From Hymenobacter rubripertinctus (GTDB lineage: Bacteria; Bacteroidota; Bacteroidia; Cytophagales; Hymenobacteraceae), in assembly GCF_003583925.1 (NCBI RefSeq), contig NZ_QYCN01000020.1, positions 33,665-77,652 on the forward strand: a stretch of 43,988 nt of DNA. Direction: 5' to 3'. The translations under genes and the position numbers were made by a program. Shown here piece by piece: positions 22,440 to 30,807 of this stretch. The notes under the pieces were generated by a model, which saw only the letters and a list, made by a program, of their open reading frames with translations, was not told the DNA's origin and did not search any database. Within the stretch, counting starts at the first letter, position 1. Each line of letters begins with the position of its first letter.

Positions 22440-23090
22440 ATGCCGCTGCATTCCCTTACGTCCGTCGGCCCGAATGCGCTGCTCGGCCTCTGGCACCTGA
22501 CCGAGTCGGCCGGGGAGTTATGGCCCCGCTTGCCGGCCCCGGCTCACTACCTGGCCCACTTCCCCAACGGCCGCGACGAGTTGCGGGCCCGGCAGTGGCT
22601 GGCCGCCCGGGTGCTCGCCCACCAACTGCTGCGCGAATTCACCGACGCCCCCGCCACCCTGCACAACGACGCCAACGGGCGACCGTTTCTGGCCGGCCTA
22701 CCCGCGTACGGCATTTCCCTATCCCATTCGGGCGAGTGGGTGGCAGCACTGCTTTCCACTACGGCGGCGGTTGGCACAGATATTGAACAAGTGCGGCCCA
22801 AAGCCCAACAGCTGGCCCGGCGGTTTCTATCGGAAGCCGAACGGGCCGATGCCGGCCAGGACGCAGCCAAATACAGTCTCTATTGGAGTGCCAAGGAAAC
22901 GCTGTACAAACTGCTGAACCGCCGGGGCGTGGTGTTCAAAGAGCAATTGCAGCTCGTTCCGTTTGAGCTGCGGGAGGCCGGTGTTTTGACGGGGCACCTG
23001 CTCCTCGAAAACTCCCGCAGCCAACACCACATTCAGTACCAGATGCCCGCCCCCGGCTACGTGCTCACGTATTGCGTAGACGAACGGTGA
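22440..23090 (+). CDS. 4'-phosphopantetheinyl transferase superfamily protein (Sfp type)
   Basis: This 216-residue enzyme has the Sfp-type motifs: a SLSHSGEWVAAL strand, then AVGTDIEQV with the magnesium-binding Asp-x-Glu, and YWSAKETLYKLLNRRG with the W-x-x-K-E signature. It transfers the phosphopantetheine arm of CoA to a serine of acyl or peptidyl carrier proteins. The ATG at 22440 fits. The stop codon lies within a direct repeat (23087-23115). No carrier-protein gene is adjacent. Confidence 0.9.
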   Translation: MPLHSLTSVGPNALLGLWHLTESAGELWPRLPAPAHYLAHFPNGRDELRARQWLAARVLAHQLLREFTDAPATLHNDANGRPFLAGLPAYGISLSHSGEWVAALLSTTAAVGTDIEQVRPKAQQLARRFLSEAERADAGQDAAKYSLYWSAKETLYKLLNRRGVVFKEQLQLVPFELREAGVLTGHLLLENSRSQHHIQYQMPAPGYVLTYCVDER

Positions 23091-23115
23091 AATAGGGAGG
23101 TAGTGAAATAGGGAG
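23087..23115 (+). repeat. GTGAAATAGGGAG direct repeat spanning the PPTase stop codon
   Basis: Two copies of GTGAAATAGGGAG (the first at 23087-23099, or 23086 with its flanking G; the second at 23103-23115) with a 16-base period. The first contains the TGA stop. Nearer the next gene the related complement CACTTCACCACTTCACC occurs (about 23178-23193), so the two ends of the gap could pair. Confidence 0.7.
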
Positions 23116-23200
23116 TTCTCGTTCAGCCTTCCCACTGCCTGAATACTCCGCTTTCACTATCAGAACCTAAACTCATCACTTCACCACTTCACCTCTACTC

Positions 23201-23809
23201 ATGTCTCTTCGCCGAATTTCTCTTGTTGCCGCTGCCGCCCTGCTGTTTTGCGCCGTGGGCATCAGCACGGCCCGGGCGCAGGGCCGGTCGGTGACCGATT
23301 TCAGCCTCAAAAACGCCACGAATACGGAAGTAACGCTTAAAGGCTTCTCCTCCGATCAGGCCATCGTGGTCGTCTTCGTGAATCCGAACTGCGCCTTCTC
23401 CAAGCTCTACCAGAACCGGCTGGCCGCCACCAGCGCCGCCTACGGGGCCAAAGGCGTGCGGTTTCTGTTCGTGAACACACCCATTAACCTCGAAGCCAGT
23501 GCCGAATCGGCCGAGGCGGAAAAAATAAAAATCAAGGTGACCGGCGGGGCCGACCTGCCCCTGCTCACCGACGAGGGGCAGCTGGTGAGCAGCCTGCTGG
23601 GCGCGACCAAAACGCCCGAAGTGGTGGTGCTGCAACCGGCCAACGGCGGTTTCGCGGTGCGCTACAAAGGGGCCATCGACGATAATCCGCAGATTGAGAA
23701 CTATGTCAAGGAAAAATACCTGGAGCAGGTTCTCGACAACCTGTTGGCCGGCCGCCCCGCCGGCGTAACCGACAAACGCGCCGCCGGCTGCCTGATCAAG
23801 CGGTTTTAA
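23201..23809 (+). CDS. Exported redoxin / thioredoxin-like protein
   Basis: This 202-residue protein has a signal peptide (MSLRRISLVAAAALLFCAVGISTARAQ). The AhpC/TSA-redoxin fold is visible: VTDFSLKNATNTEVTLKGF, then AIVVVFVNPNCAFSKLYQNRL and a late cis-Pro-like TPEVVVLQP. The active site is C64-A-F-S, a single cysteine with Ser in the resolving position. Cys197 near the C-terminus (AAGCLIKRF) may be the resolving residue. It is probably periplasmic with a peroxide- or disulfide-related role; the substrate is unknown. The last codons are part of the long palindrome at 23799-23949. Confidence 0.8.
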   Translation: MSLRRISLVAAAALLFCAVGISTARAQGRSVTDFSLKNATNTEVTLKGFSSDQAIVVVFVNPNCAFSKLYQNRLAATSAAYGAKGVRFLFVNTPINLEASAESAEAEKIKIKVTGGADLPLLTDEGQLVSSLLGATKTPEVVVLQPANGGFAVRYKGAIDDNPQIENYVKEKYLEQVLDNLLAGRPAGVTDKRAAGCLIKRF

Positions 23810-23949
23810 GTTAAGCTATCAGCTACAAGCTACAAGCCCCGGGCGGCCAGTGGCTGTTCGACTTATTGGGACAAGCTCCCTGTAAGTCGAACAGCCACTG
23901 GCCGCCCGGGGCTTGTAGCTTGTAGCTGGCAGCTTAACTTAAAACCGCT
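23799..23949. terminator. 67-nt-arm palindrome covering both convergent gene ends
   Basis: The arms 23799-23865 and 23883-23949 are reverse complements apart from two adjacent mismatches, around a 17-base loop. Each arm contains the final codons of one flanking gene: both genes end Arg-Phe-stop as CGGTTTTAA. The arms include the heptamers AGCTATC, AGCTACA, AGCTACA and a GC-rich block CCCCGGGCGGCCAG. It could serve as a bidirectional terminator. Confidence 0.92.
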
Positions 23950-24817
23950 CGTTGGGGTCCGTGTCGGTATCGTTGGATTGGGGGTCGTCGGTGAGGATGG
24001 CTAGTAGTTGGGCGACTTCCTGGGCTTTGGCGGGCTCCTGGAGCTTCTCGAAGCTTACTTGCAGGTTGCGCAGGGCCCGGCGCACAATATCGAGGTGGGA
24101 ACAGGGCTCGAAGAAGATGTCGTTGGGCGTGAGGTTGAGCTGGCGCACGTAGTGCTCGATGTCGGTGCGCGAAAGCACCAGACCGCGGTTGTAGCAGTTG
24201 ATGTAGAAAGGCTCCAGCGGCGGCTCCAGCTGATAAGTGAGCACAAACAGGTTGGGCAGATTCACGCCGAATACCGGCAGCTTGAGGCGCTGGGCCACCA
24301 GCAGGTAAATCACGCAGAGCGTGAGCGGGTTGCCGCGCCGGGTTTCCAGTACCCGGTGCAGCATAGAGTTGGCCGGCGAGTGGAAATTCTGGGTGTTGGC
24401 CGCGAACTTGTGCGCCCGAAAGAACACGTGGTTGAGGGTCTGCACCTGGTCGGCGGGGTGCATCTCGGGTTGCAGCAGCGTCCAGACCTCGAAGCGCAGT
24501 TGCTCCACGGCCCGGTTCAGGCTCTGGAAATCGGCATCGGGATACTGATACGAATTCAGCAGCCACATGCCTTCGAGCAGGTTTTCGGCCCCCGACTCGC
24601 GCCACACGCGCAAGCGTTGTTGCAGGCCCTCGAATTGCAGATGATGAATCAGGTCTTCCAGGCGCTGCTGCTGGCTCGGGTCGAGGCTTTCCTCCCAGCT
24701 TTCTTCCAGAAACGGAATGATGGTTTCGCCCAGGGTCTGGATTTTGTCCTGAATCTGGGGAGCAATTTCCGGATCGTCGAGCAGGGAAATGAGGGCTTTG
24801 ATTTCGCGGTTGGTCAT
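23939..24817 (-). CDS. SirB1-family transglutaminase-like protein
   Basis: About 292 residues from the ATG at 24817 (MTNREIKALISLLDDPEI). The N-terminal part is helical, HEAT-like (DKIQTLGETIIPFLEESWEE). The SirB1/transglutaminase-like core is VQTLNHVFFRAHKFAAN and RRGNPLTLCVIYLLVAQRLKLPVFGVNLPNLFVL. SirB1 proteins usually have PGHF or PQHF where this has PNLF, so the histidine is missing. The biochemical role of the family is unclear. The frame extends to 24862, but the conserved part starts at 24817. The C-terminus (NERF) is encoded in the palindrome shared with the redoxin gene. Confidence 0.8.
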   Translation of the reverse strand: MTNREIKALISLLDDPEIAPQIQDKIQTLGETIIPFLEESWEESLDPSQQQRLEDLIHHLQFEGLQQRLRVWRESGAENLLEGMWLLNSYQYPDADFQSLNRAVEQLRFEVWTLLQPEMHPADQVQTLNHVFFRAHKFAANTQNFHSPANSMLHRVLETRRGNPLTLCVIYLLVAQRLKLPVFGVNLPNLFVLTYQLEPPLEPFYINCYNRGLVLSRTDIEHYVRQLNLTPNDIFFEPCSHLDIVRRALRNLQVSFEKLQEPAKAQEVAQLLAILTDDPQSNDTDTDPNERF

Positions 24818-24965
24818 GAAGCGGCGGGCGGTGGCGGGCACCGGGGAAGGCAGATAGCGCAAATAAACACAACCGACGCGGGTTTTCCGCTGCCGGCTGC
24901 CGGCTAAGAACCGCCGGAGTGGGCCGGATTGTTCACTTTTGCCACTCCCACCGCAAGGACTGCCG

Positions 24966-26144
24966 CTAAAACCGCATCAGCAGCGGCCCGGCCCCGGCTT
25001 TCGGAATTTTGTACGCCTTCAGAAACTCCTTGAGCGCCGCCGGGTCCTGCCCGCAACGCTCCACATCGGTGGCCAGACGCTGCACTTTGGCCGTCAGGCC
25101 CGCCTTCATGTGCTGGAAATCCAGTTCCATGGCAATGGGCGAGATGATGTAGTAATACGGCTTACCAGTGAAGGCCGACAGCTCCTGCTGCTCCAGGGCC
25201 TGCTGCTGCTCCAACTCGCGCACCTGCTGCCGCAAAAGGGTGTTGTAGTGGCGCAATTGGGCCTCGGCCAGGTTTTCGAGGTGCTGCTGGTCGATGCGGT
25301 TTAGCTCCAGTTGCAGGCGCAGCAGCGTGAGCAGCTCGTTGGCTTTGTAGGCCGTGGTTACGCGCTTGAGCAGCTCGGTTTTGCGGAGCTTTTCGGCTTC
25401 GTCGGGCTCCCGGTCGGGGTGCAGGTGCTTCACCAGGTCCATGTACAGGGTGCGCACCGACTGGGTGATGTTCTGCTCCTCAGCCTTTTTCTTATCGGCG
25501 GCGGCCTGCTGCTTGGGGGTTTTCTTGCGCTTGGCACGGCGCTCCTCAGCCACCGCCTCCTGCTGCTCGTACACTTCCTGCTGCTCGGCCAGCTGCTGGT
25601 GCACATATTCCTGCAGCTTCTCGGGCGTACTCAGATCGGCTTCGGGGTCGAACTCGATGCCGAACTGAGCCCGGAAGAAGCCCTTCATCAGCTCGGCTTC
25701 CTGCGCATCGGCGGCGGCGTTGGCAGCTTCGGCGGCGGCGGCTTCCTCCCCGGTCAGGGGCGGGTCGTACTTATCAAAAATGGCTTCCAGATCCGTGTAG
25801 CCCCGGTTGGGCAGGTCGAAGAAGCCGTTGAGCAGCAGGTCCACGAGTTTCTTGCGCTCGGGTTTGGTGAGCTTGTAGGTGTCGTGGGCGCGGTCGAGCA
25901 GGCGGGCGAATTCGGCGCGCAGGTCGTTGTGCTGCTGCTGAAGCGGGCGGTACTCCTGCTGCACCCGCTGGCGGAGCTTATCGGCGGCGGTGCGGAAGTC
26001 CCCGATTTCCGTTTCCAGCTTCCCAATGCGCTTACTGAGCCGGTTAAACGCTTTCTGCTCCTTGGAAAGCATATCGGAGCCGGAGCCGGTAGTCGGGATA
26101 TGAACAAGGGCCGGGGGGGCCGCAGTCGGTTTCTTCTTGGCCAT
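24966..26144 (-). CDS. Coiled-coil protein with a J-domain-like segment
   Basis: This 392-residue protein is mostly charged helix. Coiled coils lie at about 27-90 (LSKRIGKLETEIGDF...) and 185-225 (QEVYEQQEAVAEERRAKRKK). Around residues 230-275, TLYMDLVKHLHPDREPDEAEKLRKTELLKRVTTAYKAN resembles DnaJ J-domain helices II-III with an H-P-D loop. The C-terminal 100 residues are another helix bundle ending AGAGPLLMRF. The H-P-D could recruit an Hsp70, but no zinc-finger or G/F region is present, so this is not canonical DnaJ. No signal peptide or membrane helix is seen. The ATG at 26144 looks natural. Confidence 0.7.
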   Translation of the reverse strand: MAKKKPTAAPPALVHIPTTGSGSDMLSKEQKAFNRLSKRIGKLETEIGDFRTAADKLRQRVQQEYRPLQQQHNDLRAEFARLLDRAHDTYKLTKPERKKLVDLLLNGFFDLPNRGYTDLEAIFDKYDPPLTGEEAAAAEAANAAADAQEAELMKGFFRAQFGIEFDPEADLSTPEKLQEYVHQQLAEQQEVYEQQEAVAEERRAKRKKTPKQQAAADKKKAEEQNITQSVRTLYMDLVKHLHPDREPDEAEKLRKTELLKRVTTAYKANELLTLLRLQLELNRIDQQHLENLAEAQLRHYNTLLRQQVRELEQQQALEQQELSAFTGKPYYYIISPIAMELDFQHMKAGLTAKVQRLATDVERCGQDPAALKEFLKAYKIPKAGAGPLLMRF

Positions 26145-26207
26145 GAGCGGAAGCAGTCAGGATGAGCGGCGAAATTACGGCGGTTTTCGGGTTTACTATC
26201 TGACTAC

Positions 26208-26215
26208 CAAACTTA
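26208..26215 (-). promoter_or_regulatory. Putative -7 box TAAGTTTG for the J-domain-like gene
   Basis: Exact TAnnTTTG match on the minus strand, 63 bases before the ATG at 26144. No TTG was seen at the right distance. Confidence 0.35.
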
Positions 26216-26319
26216 GCGTACGCCTCCCCAGTATTCATTGTATTTCAACAAAACGCCAACGGCCCGCCGCCCCGGGTGGAGCAAGCGGGCCGGAGCATAA
26301 TGGGCAAGTACGGGAAAAC

Positions 26320-26569
26320 TCAGGCCGCTTTCGATGCAACGGGCGGTAGCTCATCCGGGTAGTGCCGCGTGGCCAGCGTGGTTTCCAGCGCGAAAGTTTC
26401 GCCGGCCGGCCTGCACGCTCACCGTTTCCGGCTGGAACGGCGAGAGGCCCCGCGCAATTTCATCCGCATTCACGAACTCCCGACAGCCCAGCAGATTCGG
26501 CAGCAGCGCGTAGGCAACCGTAGTTTTGCCTGCTCCGTTGCAGCCCGCCAAGCTGTATAGGGTTTTCAT
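26320..26569 (-). pseudogene. Zeta-toxin-like P-loop kinase remnant (frameshifted and truncated)
   Basis: From the ATG at 26569 the frame reads MKTLYSLAGCNGAGKTT (Walker A), CREFVNADEIARGLSPFQPE and VQAGR, a textbook start of small zeta-toxin/AAA-like kinases. The frame then turns to nonsense and stops at 26351. Another frame carries ETFALETTLATRHY, the next conserved block (F-A-x-E-T-T-L), and stops at 26320. About a dozen residues expected between the blocks are absent, and everything after ATRHY is lost, including the C-terminal half. So it holds a deletion with frameshift plus 3' truncation. It starts six bases after the TPR gene, suggesting they were once co-translated. Confidence 0.75.
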
Positions 26570-26575
26570 GACTTG

Positions 26576-27090
26576 TCAAACGGCTTTCAACATAGCCAGA
26601 CCAGCTTTTGCAAGCCCGCTATCTGGGTACTCTTGTAATGCCTGTTCATAATAATAAACAGCCTGCTGCCTGTCGCCAATCTGTCCGTAGCAGAAAGCAG
26701 TATTGCATAACGCCATTTCACTGTAACTCATGAGTGACGAGCTAAGCAGTGCCAAATACCGATAGTTGTCTATCCATTTATGCTGGCTGAAGAAATCATA
26801 ACTGTTCTTAAAGTGCGGAATAGCATCATTGAAATTGCCCTGCCGTACGAGCTTCATACCCCGTCGATGCTGAATAGCAAGCGTACCTCTCAAGACAAAC
26901 GATGTTGCCAGATAGGTCAAGGCTCCGAACAGGATATACTCTTTGATACCCATTGCATAATAAATGGCTATCAATGATGCCATAACCATGATCTGTGGCA
27001 CAAGTGATAACCACTTACGCTGCCTGATTATTGGTACAGAATTCATTCGGCTTAAAACAGGCTTATAAACAAGGACATTTTTTTCACTTC

Positions 27091-27094
<4 letters not shown>
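26576..27094 (-). CDS. Small membrane protein with TPR-like repeats (AT-richer)
   Basis: This protein has 172 residues if it starts at the GTG at 27094, which overlaps the carboxylase stop by four bases (GTGA), or 156 from the ATG at 27046. Two membrane helices are likely (LVPQIMVMASLIAIYYAMG and YILFGALTYLATSFVLRG). Then TPR-like helices follow: GMKLVRQGNFNDAIPHFKNSYDFF, CNTAFCYGQIGDRQQAVYYYEQALQEYPDSGLAKAGLAML. The function is unknown. Base composition is clearly more AT-rich than the flanking carboxylase, and a decayed zeta-toxin-like gene follows, so this pair may be horizontally acquired. Confidence 0.65.
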
Positions 27095-28719
<1,625 letters not shown>

Positions 28720-28748
28720 GGGGTGGGGATGGGTGGGTGGGCAGGTTT

Positions 28749-28775
28749 GTCATCCTGAGCGGAGCGAAGGATGAC
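28749..28775. repeat. Short GTCATCCTGAGCGGAGCGAA hairpin
   Basis: GTCATCC and GGATGAC flank TGAGCGGAGCGAA. It is a minimal member of the GTCATCCTGAGCG class, 30 bases upstream of the carboxylase ATG. Confidence 0.6.
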
Positions 28776-28801
28776 AGCAGATCAGACCAGATAAAACCAA
28801 A

Positions 28802-28828
28802 GAAATCCGCCTGGGTGGGGCGGATTTC
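28802..28828 (-). terminator. Rho-independent terminator after mlaD
   Basis: On the minus strand a 10-bp stem (GAAATCCGCC/GGCGGATTTC) with a seven-base loop is followed by TTTGGTTTT. It lies 34 bases beyond the MlaD stop. A TACCTTTG just upstream (28828-28835) could alternatively be a promoter box for the carboxylase gene. Confidence 0.75.
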
Positions 28829-28861
28829 AAAGGTAAGCAGATTGGCGAATAGCCCGCCGGG

Positions 28862-29860
28862 CTATTTCACGGTTGTTTTGGTTTCGGTTTCGAGCACCGC
28901 GCCGTTGGGCTTGGTCAGCGTCGTTTCCACCTCCTTCTTGGTCTTGCCGCCCCCGAATACCGAGAAGTGCACGTACTTCTTGGGGTTGGCCTGCAAGTCC
29001 GAAATCAGGGCGTTGGAGCTGGCGGCCGTGGCGTTGAGGTTTTTGTAGAGCGTGGAGTCGTTGAGCAGCTTGCCCAGGGAGCTGCTCTGGTCGGAGAGGG
29101 AGCTGTTGAGCGCGGTCATGGCGCTTTGGGCTTCCGTCATGGTGGCGTTGAGCTTGCGCATGGCCGGCCCCACGGGGGCGCGCTTGAGCGAGTCGCTGAG
29201 CACGGCGAAGTTGCTGGCAATGCGGTCGAACTTGGCGCTGGTCTTGTTCAGGTCGCTGGTGAGCTGGGCCATGTTGCTGGTAATCTGGTTGATGTTGCGC
29301 TGGTTGAGCAACAGCAGATTTTTGAGGGCCTCGGTGCCGGCCTGGGCATTGAGCAACGTGGCCTGGAGGCTCACGCGGGCATCCTTGTTGAGGAAGCTGT
29401 TCACCTTCATCAGCGTCGAATCGACGGTGCCGAGTACGGGCAGGGCCTTGGCCTGGAAGGCGTCGGTGATGCTGGCTACGGTGTAGGACTTGAGCTCCTC
29501 GCCCCCGTCGTACACTTTCGAGTTACGGCCCAAAAACAGGGTAATGGTTTTGGAGCCCAGCAACGAGCCGCTCAGACTGGCTACCGTGGAGTCGCCCACC
29601 GTGACATCTTTCTGGATTTCGATGCCCACTTTCACGCGGTTGCCTTCTTCGGGCACGAGCGTCATTTCCTTCACCTGGCCCACCTTGATACCGTTCAGAA
29701 TGACGGGGTTGCCAATCGTGAGCCCGTCCACGTTGTCATACTTGGCATAGTAGGTATGGTCCGACGAGAGCAGGTTGCTGCCCTTCAGGAACTGAAACCC
29801 CACAATCAGCAGAGCAACGGCGACAATACCCAGCAGGGCTACTTTAATTTCTTTTGACAC
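28862..29860 (-). CDS. MlaD / MCE-domain protein
   Basis: This 332-residue protein has an N-terminal anchor helix (IKVALLGIVAVALLIVGFQFLKG). The MCE domain follows: YYAKYDNVDGLTIGNPVILNGIKVGQVKEM, the V-x-G-L-x-x-G-x-x-V-x-x-x-G-x-x-V-G pattern, then SLLGSKTITLFLG. A long helical tail follows (NQITSNMAQLTSDLNKTSAKFDRIASN), typical of MCE proteins that form a tunnel across the periplasm. They carry phospholipids between membranes with an ABC transporter, whose permease and ATPase are not seen here. The start is GTG at 29860. It follows the amidase gene on the same strand, 65 bases away. Confidence 0.9.
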   Translation of the reverse strand: MSKEIKVALLGIVAVALLIVGFQFLKGSNLLSSDHTYYAKYDNVDGLTIGNPVILNGIKVGQVKEMTLVPEEGNRVKVGIEIQKDVTVGDSTVASLSGSLLGSKTITLFLGRNSKVYDGGEELKSYTVASITDAFQAKALPVLGTVDSTLMKVNSFLNKDARVSLQATLLNAQAGTEALKNLLLLNQRNINQITSNMAQLTSDLNKTSAKFDRIASNFAVLSDSLKRAPVGPAMRKLNATMTEAQSAMTALNSSLSDQSSSLGKLLNDSTLYKNLNATAASSNALISDLQANPKKYVHFSVFGGGKTKKEVETTLTKPNGAVLETETKTTVK

Positions 29861-29925
29861 GGGGTCAGCGGTTGGATGGCGGGAGAATCGGATAGGAGAA
29901 GCCGGGCGGGGGAGCCGGCGCGGGG

Positions 29926-30762
29926 TTAGTCGCCCGAGGCCGCTTCCAGCTCGTGCTTGTAGTCGCGGAAGGCCTGGTAAATCCCCGAGGCCATATACGA
30001 CTGATTGGCTTTATCGTTTAGATACACTTCCTCTGCCCGGTTGGTCAGAAAACCTGACTCGATGAGCACCGAGGGCATGGTGGATTTCCAGAGCACCAGA
30101 AAGCCCGCCTGCTTCACCCCGCGCGAGGGCCGCTTGAGCGTGGTGCGAAACTGCCGGTCGACCTTCTGGGCGAACCGGATGCTGTTGACCATGTGCGCGC
30201 TCTGAAACAGCGAGAACAGGATATGGCTCTGGGGCGAAGTCGGGTCGAAGCCGTTGTACTGCTCCTTGTAGTTGTCTTCTTGCAGAATAACCGAGTTCTC
30301 GCGCTTGGCCACGGCCAGGTTGGCGTCGGTTTTGTGCGGCCCCATCGTCCAGACTTCGGTGCCGTGGGCGGCCGGGCTGCTAGCGTTGCAGTGGATGGAG
30401 ATGAACAGGTCGGCGTTGTGCTTGTTGGCGATGCCGGCCCGGTCGACCAGCTCCACGAACACGTCGGTTTTGCGGGTGTAAATCACCTTCACATCGGGCA
30501 TATTCTCCTCGATTTCCTTGCCCAGGGCCAGCACGAGCTTGAGGGCCACATCGGCTTCGCGGGCCGTTACGCCGGTGCAGCCCCGGTCTTTGCCGCCGTG
30601 GCCCGCATCGAGCACCACGGTGCGCAGCTTGTAGCGCACGGGCGGCGGCACCACCGACTGGAGGGCCGGGGCGAAGGGAGACGTGAATTCGGCGAAAAAA
30701 ATCAGGGCCGCCGCGCCCAGTATGACAATATTCCGCACGGAGTTCGTTAGTTGGGACAGCAA
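29926..30762 (-). CDS. N-acetylmuramoyl-L-alanine amidase (Amidase_3)
   Basis: About 278 residues. An N-terminal hydrophobic segment (IVILGAAALIFFAEF) acts as signal or anchor. The Amidase_3 zinc ligands and catalytic residues are visible: VVLDAGHGGKDRG, EADVALKLVLALGKEI, LFISIHCNAS and MPSVLIESGFLTN. It cleaves the bond between muramic acid and L-Ala in peptidoglycan. The start is uncertain. The frame opens at 30837, but starts at 30816 or earlier lie within the divergent lptD coding sequence, so I prefer the TTG at 30762; a GTG at 30738 is also possible. It lies upstream of mlaD and divergent from lptD. Confidence 0.85.
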   Translation of the reverse strand: MLSQLTNSVRNIVILGAAALIFFAEFTSPFAPALQSVVPPPVRYKLRTVVLDAGHGGKDRGCTGVTAREADVALKLVLALGKEIEENMPDVKVIYTRKTDVFVELVDRAGIANKHNADLFISIHCNASSPAAHGTEVWTMGPHKTDANLAVAKRENSVILQEDNYKEQYNGFDPTSPQSHILFSLFQSAHMVNSIRFAQKVDRQFRTTLKRPSRGVKQAGFLVLWKSTMPSVLIESGFLTNRAEEVYLNDKANQSYMASGIYQAFRDYKHELEAASGD

Positions 30763-30767
30763 CCCGC

Positions 30768-30775
30768 TACCTTTG
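30768..30775 (+). promoter_or_regulatory. Putative -7 box TACCTTTG for lptD
   Basis: TACCTTTG matches TAnnTTTG, 32 bases before the GTG start. The nearest TTG upstream (30751) is too close for a consensus -33. Confidence 0.45.
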
Positions 30776-30807
30776 CAAACGCCACAAAATAAACGATAAA
30801 TAACTAC

